DNA of 64,000 bases from Calliopum simillimum (lineage: Eukaryota > Arthropoda > Insecta > Diptera > Lauxaniidae), in NCBI GenBank assembly GCA_951812925.1, contig OX638370.1, forward strand, positions 101,322,897 through 101,386,896, in the 5' to 3' direction. The notes beneath the pieces were generated by a model. The model did not search any database. It was not told where the DNA came from and saw only the letters and a program-made list of their open reading frames with translations. The position numbers and the translations under genes are program-made. Below are positions 24,001 to 34,899 of the stretch, in pieces (position 1 is the first letter of the stretch; the number at the start of each line of letters is the position of its first letter).

Positions 24001-24105
24001 GTCTTGGTCTTGGTCTTGGTCTTGGTCTTGGTCTTGGTCTTGGTCTTGGTCTTGGTCTTGGTCTTGGTCTTGGTCTTGGTCTTGGTCTTGGTCTTGGTCT
24101 TGGTC
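21047..24105. repeat. GGTCTT hexamer satellite, about 3.06 kb
   Basis: About 507 consecutive GGTCTT units (AAGACC on the minus strand) run without a change from about 21062 to 24105. The left edge has imperfect units (GGTCTTGATCTTGG, GTCTTCATCTTGCTCTTGG) and a 9-bp inverted repeat TTAGCAGTC (20972) / GACTGCTAA (21005). Because 6 is divisible by three, several frames are open over the whole tract and read as Leu-Val or Lys-Thr dipeptides. They are not evidence of a protein. Copy number in a short-read assembly would be unreliable. Confidence 0.97.
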
Positions 24106-25240
24106 ATACTTTATAAATGTCTACTTAAATCGAATAAAGTACGATGCCAAAAAGTTTTAGCGGGATCGATGATGGTCAACCTGAAAGATATTTCGTTGAT
24201 ACTGCCTAATTTAAGTGTCACTGTTCGGCGAACTTGTTTTTGGATCATGATCTTTTTAATATAGCAGTGAAACTACAAACATAAAGTAAAATTTCTTTAC
24301 AGATTTGAAATCAGCAAAACAAATTCTATTAGAAAGCGTTTCTTATGTTTTAGGAAAGCTCCATAAAATATCTACAAACTTTAATCAATTATTTAACAAA
24401 TTTTGAAATTACGTTTTTGGAGCTTTCCAGTGATCGAGGTGTCTCCTTATTCAAAATGATAGGTATATTTTTAGAAAATTCAAAGGTACGGGATATTTGT
24501 TTTTCGTAGTTAAGGTCCATTTTTCTATGGAGCATCACATATTATTAACCAGCAACGCTGCCTTTTGCTATACCCCCTCCTCTACGTAAGTATATGAATT
24601 GACTCGGCTGAGTCCATGCCATTCACACGCAATTTCATTGTTTTCACCATAAGTTCATTTTAAATTTCATTTTCTCATTCATTTTGTTTGGTAAAAATAA
24701 ACCTTTTTTTCCAGATAATTAACATGAATTACTTTAAAACAACAAAAACAGCAGCAACAACAATGAAATCAGCGGGAAAAAAGTTTTTATACATAAATAT
24801 TCATGAATGTACTTAATTTTATTTTTGTGGTCTGTAATTTGTATGGAATTAATGTCGAGGCTGTTATTACTCTAAAAAAAAAAAAAGATTGATATATGCA
24901 TGAATTTAAACAAAAAAAAAAAATTTTTAAAAATTTTAAAATTACATTTCAATTAACACAAAAGTAGCGATGATGGATGGCGTCAAAAAAATGCTTTCTG
25001 TATAAGTGGATGGATGAATGACTCAAGTGCAACATTTTGTATGGTGAAGTATATTTGTTGATATAACTCATCAAATTGAGATTTCCTTAAATGTTGCTAA
25101 TTACGATACACTAATAATAGAAGCTTGACCTTACATTTATTGCAAATACACAATAAGGAAAAGAATCAATATATACTTTTTCATTTAAAATTTAATTTGC
25201 AAAATTGATTAACGCTTTTCAAAAATAAAAATGGCATATT
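24106..25240. other. No gene; old repeat at 24265-24500
   Basis: The segment around 24265-24500 (AAATTCTATTAGAAA, GAAAGCT, GATCGAGGTGTC, TATTCAAAATGATA) resembles 33060-33295. The TTTTTTTCCAG before AACATGAAT at about 24705-24725 is a passable 3' splice-site look-alike, but there is no exon to go with it. Confidence 0.45.
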
Positions 25241-25244
25241 ACTT

Positions 25245-25805
25245 GAGGAGTAGTTGAACAAAAAGTAACATTTTCAGTTTTTTGTCTTTTTGCATTTTTT
25301 TGAAGAATCGTATGTAAATCTATGAACTACATATTCCAGCTCAATTTGGCGGTTCAAAGAATAACAGTTTCCAAGAAAACCGCGTTTTTCGTCGATTTCC
25401 AAACAAAAAGTAACATTTCCACTCCACTTACAATTTTTTTGTAGTTCTGACGAAAAATTACATTTACCTATTTAATACTAATCACTAATCATAGTCTTTG
25501 TCGAACATTTTCATTTGCTTTTATTGCTCCCACAAGGCATCATTTCAGTTTAATGATTATCAAAAAGTAAAATTTTCAACATTTCCTGACAAAAGGTAAC
25601 ATTTCCAAATTTCAAACTCAGTTATCTCCATTAATATGAAAGTTTTTAAATGTGCAAAAACGCGATTGTAAGGCAGTTTTTTTAGTGTATATTTATGCAT
25701 AAACATATTTTTTTAAAAAAATATGCTACCTTTTTTAGTCACATTTTATTGATTTCTGATAAAAAAGGAAACATGGAAATGTTACTTTTTGTTCGATTAC
25801 TCCTC
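25245..25805. mobile_element. 561-bp TIR element flanked by ACTT
   Basis: The left end GAGGAGTAGTTGAACAAAAA and the complement of the right end GAGGAGTAATCGAACAAAAA continue into GTAACATTTYCA as a TIR of about 32 bp. ACTT stands on both sides (25241-25244 and 25806-25809). The box AAAAAGTAACATTTCC or a close variant recurs internally at about 25405, 25563 and 25592. There is no coding. Confidence 0.8.
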
Positions 25806-27061
25806 ACTTATACACATTCGAATACGCACAGCTGTACATATCCGGATAGATCCAGACAATAATGACAAACAAACTATCGCAGAAATTTACTCTATCCTGC
25901 CTTGAAATAATAATGCAAGAATATAATAACCCATTATATCCCGTTTTTATGGGGATTTTTGACCCTCTTTTCCAAAAACTTGTTTAAAGTGGGTTAAAAT
26001 ATTCTACAAAAATATTATACGAAAAATCTTACTGGGAACCAACGAAAAAAAGTACCATACGGACGGTGTCAAACCTACTTATATGGTAGCGCACGTGCAC
26101 CAAAGACTCATGATATATACAACATTGAACAACTTCAAAAACTCATAACTTGATAACCGTAAAAGATACTACAATTTTTAGGGTCGGAAAATAATTATAA
26201 TAAAATTTATATTAAAAAAAAAATAAAAAGGGTGCCCCAGTTTTTTTCCGCATAAAATAAAATTTTTTTCTCAGTGTGATATTTTTTTCAAAAGCACATA
26301 CTTTTCTGCACTAACCCTGAAAATATCATTTAAATCGAATAAATAGCCGAGGAACTAATATTCAATTCAGCTTTGCAGAATTTGTTTGTTTGGTTTTTTT
26401 TTCTGGTCGCTGGCTCAATTTATAAACAATTAATATGCTAATTAAAACCCCGAAAAAAAAATAAAAAAATAGTAATTAAAACAACAAACTTAATAATTTG
26501 TCAATAACAAATGCATGTATCGGCTGAAAAAGCAAGCAAGTTAGATATGCAAACACGATTACGTAAATACATATATAGTACAATATACCAAAAAACAATA
26601 ATTTGGTCATAGAAATGGTTGGTTACTAAACCAATAGACAGACAGACAGACAATCATTGTCACATATTAAATGAATGACTGAAGCGCGCGACCGTTCAAT
26701 GTTGACCAAATGACCTTATCCCACCAATTAGTAAAATTAACACACAAAACAAAGCAACAACAACAACAGCAACAACAAGCAAAAGTGCCAAAATGTAAAC
26801 AATACTCTCTTCTAATGCTGAACATTTGACACATTTGACAATTAGTCAAACCAAACAAAAACAAAAAAAACACTCGAAGTATGATAATTTTATATTGAAC
26901 TAATTAAACAGTCATTTTTGCAATTTTTCAACAACAGACGAAAGCAAGTGTTAACATGGAAATTGATTACATATGTTTCGGCTACTTCCACATACATATT
27001 TATATATTTTCATATATAAACATGTATATAGCCTCATCAGATCAGTTTTAGTTAAATCTTG
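25806..27061. other. No gene seen
   Basis: Contains the fragment at 25925-26000 related to 3416-3490, a CAGACAGACAGA run near 26638 and CAACAACAACAG runs near 26755-26780. Short open frames come from these simple repeats. Confidence 0.45.
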
Positions 27062-27145
27062 CCAGAAGCCGTACTCGAACTCGTGACTCCGGTTTTCTAA
27101 TGAAAGAGAACACGGTGCTTAAGCGATTGTGCTATAGGCCACGAG
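27062..27145 (-). mobile_element. tRNA-derived SINE head
   Basis: On the minus strand, TGGCCTATAGCACAATCG resembles an RNA polymerase III A box, and ACGAGTTCGAGTACGG about 50 bases later resembles a B box (GGTTCGAATCC class). The intervening length fits a tRNA-like head. It could also be a dead tRNA gene, since the acceptor ends do not pair convincingly. Confidence 0.5.
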
Positions 27146-27889
27146 TAAACTCTCTGATCATTAGTACTATACAAGCAATAAAAAACAGTCAATAAACTAA
27201 CTTCAAAAAAAACACTCACTTCCATGCTCAAAGTGTGTGTGGATATATGTGGCAACTTAATGGCAGAACCAACAACAACAAAAACAACAATGAAAAATAA
27301 ATATGACAAAATTACGCATTAAATTGCAAATAAATTCAATTAGAAATTAAACAGCAAAAGTGTCCAAGTCCATTATCGATAATGTTTTAAATTATGCCAT
27401 AATCAGCGCGGTTATTTAATTAATGCTGTTTACGTACTTTTTTTAATCAAATTCATATGTATGACAGATTCTAGATGTTACTCGTAGATGTTATCAACAA
27501 CAACTCAGATATCAAATATTATTGCTGTACTTTGAATATTTACGAAGTTATGGTGATTTTTAATTTTATGCTATACGGGAAGTTGACATGTCTTGAATAC
27601 GATCATGACTATTTTTAACAAATACATAGTTCGATGCCTCGATTATCAACTTAGATATCGAATTATATTAGTATACTTTAATTTAATTCTCGAAATCGTA
27701 TGTTTTGCACTTTTGTATGATGATGCTTGAAATGATAAAGCGTTTCAAAAGCCAAATTTAATTTTTACAACAGTTCAACGAAAATGACTATCGTACACTC
27801 AGAAAAAATATAATTTGGAAAGTCTTTGCGGCAAATTACCGAATATATAATACAAACACTTATTATTTCAAGCAAAAATTTATCTTTTA

Positions 27890-27936
27890 TTTGGCATCCA
27901 TGGGCGCGGGTTCGAATCCTAGTGTGGGTCATTTCT
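27890..27936 (+). mobile_element. SINE fragment with B box
   Basis: GCGGGTTCGAATCCTAGTGT has an exact GGTTCGAATCC B box. It is followed by GGGTCATTTC and a long T-rich tail. No good A box is seen upstream, so this is a fragment. Confidence 0.5.
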
Positions 27937-28110
27937 TTTTTATTTTTTTTTTTACTTTTTTTATTTTTTTTTTTATTTTTTTTTTATTTTTTTATTTTTC
28001 TTTTACTTTATTTTTTTTTATTGTATTTTTTTATTTTTTTATTTTTTTTATTTATTTTTTTTTTTTTTTTTTTTTTGTTCTCTATTTTAGTTTGTTTTAA
28101 TTTTTTTACT
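27937..28110 (+). repeat. T-rich low-complexity tract
   Basis: About 170 bases of poly-T broken by single A, C or G residues. It produces Phe-rich open frames in two phases that are not genes. Confidence 0.9.
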
Positions 28111-28204
28111 TTTGTTTATGTGAATTGAAATTAAATGCACAATGATTTTTTGTAAGTCTGTATGAAACATTCGAATATCAAATTGTGTATACAAATTGTA
28201 TACC

Positions 28205-28305
28205 TGTTTATAACATACGTTAGTAGTGCTGTACTATATAGAATAAGTTACAGTCTATCAGTCGGAAGGTTCTAGGTTCGTACCCTGGTGCGGTCGTTCG
28301 ATAAT
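28205..28305 (+). mobile_element. SINE fragment, sister of 27890
   Basis: CTAGGTTCGTACCCTGGTG (about 28271-28289) fits a B box with partly paired T-stem, and GCGGTCGTTCG then poly-T follows as in the fragment 380 bp upstream. Same orientation, so either two insertions or a local duplication. Confidence 0.45.
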
Positions 28306-28659
28306 TTTTTTTTACGTCAAATATTTAAAGTGTTTGATTCAAACGAAAAAAATTCGACGAATTAATGAAAACAATAATATAATTTTTACTAGAATTATAA
28401 AGTAAAAATCGCTAAACATTTTTTTAGCTGGAAGCATAATTTACTCTACACATAGAAAAATGTAGGCAATTTGGAGTAAATATTTATTATTTCACTATAT
28501 TTTATTTGTAAATATTACTTTAGGGAACCATCAAATGATCCACAAGTGAGGTAATGATTTATAAGGAAAAGAGGAGAGCATTAGGGTAACTGTTGAAAAC
28601 TCTTACTATACTTCACATCTTCATCACTTGAAAATTTCTTCCCACGAAGTTTTTTTTTT

Positions 28660-28900
28660 TCAAGTTTGGGAATAATCGCTGGGAGCCAGATCAGGACTCA
28701 AAGCACACCATCTGCCGGCGGCCAACGGAACGTGTGCTCTTGTGAACAGGTGCGTTGTTGTGCAGATAGGAAACACTTTTGGTCAATTTTCCTGTTCCTT
28801 TTATTACTGACGGCTTCTTTAAATCGCTCGCAGACTGAAGCGTACTGTTCTTCATTTATGATTGTATCTGATGCTCATACCATTTCTACGAGCTATGTCT
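28660..28900 (-). pseudogene. Mariner transposase fragment (catalytic part)
   Basis: On the minus strand the sequence reads EQYASVCERFKEAV (about 28805-28850), then GTGKLTKSVSYLHNNAPVHKS in another frame (28742-28790), then SPDLAPSDY (about 28670-28700). These match the mariner blocks GKL...LHDNAPxH and YSPDLAPxD that carry the second and third catalytic residues. The second Asp is Asn here. Only about 80 codons survive, with frame changes. It is too short to name the subfamily. The 91-codon plus-strand frame is a shadow. Confidence 0.75.
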
Positions 28901-29389
28901 GCTTTAGTTGGGCATTTTGTATTAATTTTTGGTTTTTTTGAATGAGTTTCGAAGTGGTCAACGTGTCTTGTTCGTTGTTCGAGGGTCAATTTTCAGCGAG
29001 TCCCAGCCTTACTTTAAGAGGCTATGCCACTTAAAAACCATAGTTTTGTTTAACTCAGAAAAAGAGTTTCCGAAAACAAATGACATCCCTTTCAGTATGT
29101 TTTGAACTGATTTTCGTTGCTTGGTAAGGAAAATCATAAGAGTGTGGTACTCGATTTTCTCCATATTTACGATTTTATTTGCGACTGTTCAAAGTCTAAA
29201 GCCTCGAAAAATAAAATGAAAGTGTTTAAGTGAAGCAGAAGCATAGTATACTTAAGGGGGAAAATAAAATTAATTCCGCAGAATTAAAAACATCTCAACG
29301 TAAACTGACTAAACTTACCAATTATTTTGCGTTTTTTTTGCATGAGGGGCTCAACGTCTCTTGGCCAATTGCCACCAGCACGCCTCTTT
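28901..29389. other. No gene seen
   Basis: No supported frame. It may hold worn remains of the adjacent mariner, but I cannot align them. Confidence 0.35.
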
Positions 29390-29770
29390 ATGAAAGAAAC
29401 GCTCTCACGTATAGACCGATCATTGATTTTTATGAAATTTGGTATGGAGATAGGGTTAGCATTAAGGAACGATAAGATCGCAATTATATTTTTAAATGGG
29501 CAGTGCCACGCCCCAAAATACAATAAACACACCCATGGTTAAGCCGCTGCAACGAATTTCATAAAATTTCGGATGGAAATATAATATGACCATTATATTT
29601 TAAAATGGGGGATGCCACGCCCCTAAATGGAAAAAAACTCTCTCATGGTTTAACCGCTGCATCGATTTTCATGAAATTTGGGATGGATATAGAGTTAAAA
29701 CTAAGAAACGATAATATGACCATTGTGTTTTTAAGTCGTCTTTGCCACGCCCCTTTGCTCTTTCTTAAGC
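29390..29770 (+). repeat. Tandem array with about 130-bp units
   Basis: GCCACGCCCC at 29505, 29614 and 29744. Each unit has CATGAAATTTGG, ATGGATATAG, ACGATAATATGACC and the GCCACGCCCC core. The middle unit is about 21 bp shorter because an AGTTAAAACTAAG-type segment is missing, which accounts for the 109- and 130-bp spacings. Several overlapping short frames here are by-products. Confidence 0.8.
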
Positions 29771-32229
29771 CAAATGAAAATTATCGAATTTGGGCAACAA
29801 GACAAACTCTAATTCTTATTAATCTGTTGGAACACCAAAAAATATATATTGCAAACATGGTTTTGATACGTTCAGTAATATAGGAGTAGTAGTGAAACGA
29901 GAACGTCATGTAACGTAAAATTTAAATTTATAAAAACTGTGATGTGATGGGATTTTTCAGTGATAATCAAAAATATCCAAAAAAAAACATCCAAAAAAAA
30001 ATATTCAAAAATAAAAATCCAAAAAAAATCATCGATTTTATTAAATTGAGTTAAATTATTTTGATGGAAAATTAATGTTGGACATTTTTGAGTGGAATCG
30101 AGTTTTCGCACTAATTTGCGCACTAAAGTCAATAGAAATCGCTTCTTAAAGTCTAGAATGCCTCAAAAATGGCTCAAATTACCCATGTTGCTAAATATTT
30201 TCTATGTATCTTCAGATTTATCTGAAGATGTAACAGAAATTGCAAGTTCATCAAGCAACATATTTTCCCATATTTAGCATACCAATTATTTTTATTTCAA
30301 ACATTCATAATTTAATTCAATTATGTTCTTATATACATACATGTTTGTATATATATATGTAAATTAAAAATTGCAGCAACATTGTGAAAAATTGACTTAT
30401 TAATTTTGTTGTAGCAATTACAGCAAGCATAACCAGAACTTAAAAACTTGATCTTTACTTAGTTCAATAGACGGAGTAATCATTTAAATGATTTTTTTTT
30501 TTTCTTTTGTATAATTAAGTAGATGTTTTTAACACTTGTTGGCCGCACTTAGGACTAAATGCTTTTTTCCGACAGTTCAACTGCAACAGATTAATTAATA
30601 AATGTTATTGGATTAGTACACTTTTGATGTGTGATAATTATTTGCTGCTGTACTGTCATGTTTTTGTTTATAATTTTTTTTTTTATATATATATTTTTAT
30701 TGAACAAAAACGTGAGTCAATTTTTCAAAAGTTTTTTTCACTTTATAATAATATTTTCCTGTTCTATGTTATTTGTTATATTTTTATTAATTAGTAGTTT
30801 CTTTATTGTGCAACTTTTCTTCTAATCTTTGATATCGATAAAATTTAATTATGGGAATTTATTTACGAAACAGTAGATTGGTAGTTAGATACCATACATG
30901 CATACATCTGTATGTACTCGTTTGTCAATGCGTAATTGTTATTTATTATTTTATAATTTGTTATTTTTAATAATAAATATTTGTTACAAATTCTATTGTA
31001 TTTTTTTGTGGCGCACTAAATGGATTGGGTTGGGCATTTGCACTTACAAAGAACTAATATGATAATGCCACCTTCTGTCATTTGAAACTGAATCTGCTAG
31101 TAGAGGGCACCTTTCAATACTTTGCAATTTAAAATTATTGATGATATTCGAACCTAATGCTTTTATCCACACCGAGAAAACAATATGATTGTATATATCA
31201 AAACTTGGTAATAATTAACAAATTATAGATTTGATACAGGCGAATCGAATATTTGATATTATTTAATGAACGGAATATTGGTTCAATCGTATATTTGTTG
31301 ATAGTTACCAAATATATGTGTGACTTCAAAGATCTTTATTATTTTTATTTAGACCTTTATTATTATTAATCTTCTTATTAATTAGGAACTTAACTAAAAA
31401 ATTAAGTATGAAGAAAAAAGATCTAAGAACCTTTAATTAAATGAATCTGCAGACTATGTCTTTTTAACAAAATGCAAGTAAATACTTTTCATACATCAAA
31501 AATGCACCAATTTGTCGCTCTTTTATTTAAATCAGATTAGTTAAATAATAATTTCTTCATTACTACAATGCTCAACTTTAAAAGTAACCTTTGTCTAAGT
31601 TGATCTCAAGGTAACTGTAAATTACAATTGAATTTTTAACAAACAAAAAATTAAAAATTTCAAACAAAATTATTTTCATGGTTCAAAACACTCTGAACTC
31701 TGCAATTGTTGGCGAAAAAAAAGCATCATTAAGTATGAATAAAATTTTTATTTTTTTTTTTTTTTTAAATCGTGTGTTTAATAATTTCTTTTAAATTAAA
31801 ATTAACGGTTCACATGCTGGCATAGCAACCAAGTCAATGACATTTCTTTGTTCAGCAGTGCGCTCTTTTATTGTGTGGTTTGTGGCTGCGTGTCTTCGTG
31901 TCTTTTATATGTATATGTTGAGGACTATTTTTAAAAAGTTCAACTTTTATAAAGAAAAGTTACACGTGTGTAAAAGAATTAAAAACTTAAACAATACAAT
32001 AAATATAAGAAACATTTATAAAGAAACAAACACATATATGTGATGCTCCACAAGAAAAGAGACCGTATCATTACTAACAGTTTTAGCAGGAGAGCTTAAA
32101 ACAAGAAACATGGTAAACTCTAGCCGTTTTAACTTTAATTTGGGATTCAATACATGTACTGAACATTTTGGCATTGATTTTAGGTCAATAGTCAAATTAG
32201 AAATACCAATGAAAGGGGTCTTACCCTTT
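29771..32229. other. No gene seen
   Basis: A+T-rich sequence with poly-T near 30490 and 31750, and ATATAT/CATACATAC patches near 30330 and 30890. No frame with recognisable protein features. Confidence 0.5.
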
Positions 32230-32620
32230 ACGAGAAAGAGTCATTATCTCTTACCATAAATTTAAAGGAGTTTTGTACGTTATATCTAATATAACGGCAA
32301 ATTTGCCGCCACTTAAACCTAAACCTATACGTTATATCTAGTTGGTACTGATCATAACAACCATACACTAGTCAAAAAGTGGGCGTAATCAAGTGAGGAC
32401 CACGTCCAATTTTTACCTATTGAAAATTAAAACATTTTAGATCCCGCAAGCTATACAAACAGTTTTCAAAAAATTTGGTATGTACATTTTGAACATATAT
32501 GCCAAACACTGGTAAAAAAAGTGAGAATAATCAGATAAGTTCCCCGCGCACTTTTCAAATATAAGTTTCACTTTCTCTACGTAAACTGAGTGGCACTCTT
32601 ATATTACTCTTATATTGTTT
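32230..32620 (+). repeat. Worn two-unit repeat of the GTGGGCG type
   Basis: AAAAAGTGGGCGTAATCAAG (32375) and AAAAAAAGTGAGAATAATCA (about 32515) begin two units about 140 bp apart, each followed by a CCACG or CCCCGCGCAC box and an ACTTTT/AATTTTT box. It is related in style to the GCCACGCCC arrays elsewhere in the window. Confidence 0.5.
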
Positions 32621-32635
32621 TTGATATTACTACAT

Positions 32636-33060
32636 CGTATCGTCCTATGGTCAAAGTTCGAATATATTAAGTAGTTTTGGTACTTTTTGGAAACTTTTAG
32701 TACATTTTTTTTTGCTATTTAATACGAAATAGAAAAGCTCGTTTATCATCCCTGCCAGAATTCAAGCGAAATATGAACAAAACAAAAAAACATGAAGTCA
32801 GTGCTATACTTTTTTCTTTCTCTTTGTGATTTATCCTTTTTTCAGCTTTGTGCAACCGTGTATTTTGTTGTTGGTAATATTGAGAAATTTATAGGTATTT
32901 AATTTTACTTGGCTTAAAGTCAAAATATTAACATAATTTTAACTTTGTGCACATTTATACACAAATACCTTTTAAATGGTGTATAATTTAAAGTCGTATT
33001 ACATTTCTAACATAGTAAAAAGAGATGGACAAGTTTTTGTGTTGCGTATTAATATATAGA
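32636..33060 (+). repeat. 430-bp dispersed repeat, copy 3
   Basis: All landmarks of copy 1 occur in order, including TTTTGGTACTTTTTGG, AAAAGCTCGTTTATCATCCC, CAGCTTTGTGCAACC, the middle GTGCACATTTATACACAAAT missing from copy 2, and GACAAGTTTTTGTGTTGCG. Confidence 0.8.
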
Positions 33061-33295
33061 TTATAAAGCTGATTTACTTGAAATCTGCACAAAAAATTCT
33101 ATTAGAAAATGGGCTTTTCGTTTTTTAAGTTGTTTTTCATATTTTATGAAAGCTTTGTTAAAACTGAAAAACTTTGAACTACTTGCGTTTTGATTTTACG
33201 ATTTTAAAATACAAGTCCGTTTTTAGAATTTACCATTGATCGAAGTGTCATTTTATTCAAAATAATAAGTATTTGCAGAAAATGTGCAGAAAATG
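33061..33295 (+). repeat. Dispersed segment shared with 24265-24500
   Basis: AAATTCTATTAGAAAATGGG, ATTTTATGAAAGCT, GATCGAAGTGTC and TATTCAAAATAATA occur in the same order as at 24265-24500. It may be a longer right part of the neighbouring 430-bp family. Confidence 0.5.
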
Positions 33296-33309
33296 TTCAG
33301 AAATATGCT

Positions 33310-33651
33310 TTTGATCTTGTGAATATAGGTGATACATGGACAAGCGTGGCTTTTTACCAAAAAACTAATAAAGAAGCTACAAGTATTCGTCAACGAGTGC
33401 TTGAGACGCATACTCTCAAACGTCAAACTACACCTAAAATGCAACAAAATACTTACAGCAAACGGGATCAAGCTATGCAAGTGGGGATAGATAAGTCATA
33501 TTCTCCAAGGACTACACAATCCACAAGGCAATATACCTGCAAGAGGTCATTCTAGAAAGAAATCTAAGAACCGGAAAAGTCGCGGCAAGAGAAAAAAGTC
33601 ATTGCAAAGAATCATGACAAATGGAAAAGTTTCATTTTGGCTCTATGCTAA
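33310..33651 (+). pseudogene. 5'-truncated LINE, ORF2 C-terminus
   Basis: Non-LTR retrotransposons encode an endonuclease-reverse transcriptase. Three frames give C-terminal blocks in order: LTKK-type FTKKLIKKLQVFVNECLRRIL (about 33350-33412, shown here 21 residues with the first partly inferred as Phe-Thr), then NPQGNIPARGHSRK (about 33520-33560), corresponding to the usual WNPQGxRxRGRPR, then KVIAKNHDKWKSFILALC and stop (33595-33651), corresponding to the LAxxRxxWRxxVxALC end. Frameshifts lie between them, so the copy is dead. The family (RTE- or CR1-like) is not resolved. It is followed directly by a 19-bp tandem array. Confidence 0.7.
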
Positions 33652-33835
33652 TGTGACACTTAAGACATAATGTGACAATTATGGCATAATGTGACACTTA
33701 TGACATAAAGTGACACTTATGACATAATGTGACACTTATGACATAACGTGAAACTTATGACATAATGTGACACTTATGACACAATGTTACACTTAAGACA
33801 TGATGAAGTAACATAATGTGATACAAATTATATAA
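33650..33835 (+). repeat. 19-bp tandem array at LINE 3' end
   Basis: About nine units of GACATAATGTGACACTTAT, degenerating at the right. The array begins at the LINE stop codon with no intervening 3' untranslated sequence. Confidence 0.85.
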
Positions 33836-34159
33836 TAAATATAAGTGGAAGTTTCAATTGAGTGTAAAAAAATTATGCTACACTTACATTGACTCAACTC
33901 TTTTGAGTGTGTCATTATTAACAGTATCAAAATTAGAGATTAACATCGATTTAACTTACTTGGGTTTGTCATAAATGTCTCGGGAACTATCATATGCATT
34001 AGTTGGCTTTTATCAGGATTTTTGATGCTTTTTTTCTGAAAACTTATCGTTAGAAAAATTTTTTGGTCATCAAATTGTTAACACTCAAAATGACGGAACA
34101 ATATATTTTCGTAGTTTGTTTCACTTTGAATTTTGGATTTTCTTTAATAAGAAAAGTCC

Positions 34160-34883
34160 ACTCATGTAAAATTGGCTCCGGAATTTTCGAAAACCGAAAA
34201 TTTTTTTACAATTCTTAAGTTCTTTTTCACAAAGTTCCGCTTTATTCAAGTAGAGGAGTTGTGATTATTTGATTTTTAAGCTCACAAGAAAGAGTTCTGG
34301 AGTTAAATTTTTTTTTGTTTTCAAATTTTCTTTTTTTTTTTCATCAAAAAATTTTTATAAAAAAATTTCTTCCAAAAAAAAGTTCTGAATTTCTGCGCTC
34401 GAAGATTTCTAAAGAAAATCCTGCAACATTTTTCTACGATAAAATTTTCATTTTCGGATAAATACGTAGAAAGAAAGCGAACATTTTTCTGATTTTTTGA
34501 TTAAATTGAAAAGTGCAAATGTTTGGAAAACTGTTTCTTTTAAAAAAAAGTAATTTAAAAAAAAAAATAAAAATAAAAAAAAAAATAAAAAAAATAAAAA
34601 AAAATAAAAAAATCAAATAAAAAATAAAAAAAATATTTAAAAAAAAAATAAAATACATAAAGAACTCCAGAAATTCTTCTTGTGGGCTCAAAAATGTTAT
34701 CAGATCTTCTCTACGTAAAAAAAGTGGCGCTGAGCAAATAACGGAACACCTCTGATTTTTGGTCCAATTTCAGAGAACTATTTCGAATTTTGTGAAATAA
34801 CTCCAGAACTACCCCCAACGGATCCAGAACTCGAAAAAAAAGTTCGGTTTTCGAAAAATTCCAGAACCATTTTTACATGAGTG
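34160..34883. mobile_element. Foldback family B, copy 2, with target duplication
   Basis: AAAAGTCC stands at 34152-34159 and again at 34884-34891. Ends: ACTCATGTAAAATTGGCTCC at the left, CACTCATGTAAAAATGG as the complement of the right. The arms match copy 1 at 19137 (GGAATTTTCGAAAACCGAAA; CTGAGCAAATAACGGAACAC; CCAATTTCAGAGAACTATTT). The loop has an A-rich AAAAAAT tract (34553-34655) that yields Phe/Ile-rich minus frames. There is no transposase. Confidence 0.85.
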
Positions 34884-34899
34884 AAAAGTCCTTTCAAAA

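Noticed and set aside
20988..24264. Two open frames of over 1000 codons (Lys-Thr and Leu-Val repeats)
   Set aside because: Both are automatic products of a hexamer repeat whose unit length is divisible by three. No unique sequence, start context or motif supports a protein.
24700..24726. Polypyrimidine tract plus CAG resembling a 3' splice site
   Set aside because: Such strings are common in T-rich DNA. The following sequence has no open exon.
27062..27145. Functional tRNA gene
   Set aside because: A- and B-box-like sequences are present, but the acceptor and anticodon stems do not pair well enough by eye. A covariance-model scan would decide.
27826..28128. Phe-rich 100-codon frame resembling a membrane protein
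   Set aside because: It comes entirely from a T-rich tract and has no codon-level structure.
33650..33835. Regular array considered as CRISPR
   Set aside because: Direct 19-bp units without unique spacers in a eukaryotic repeat setting.
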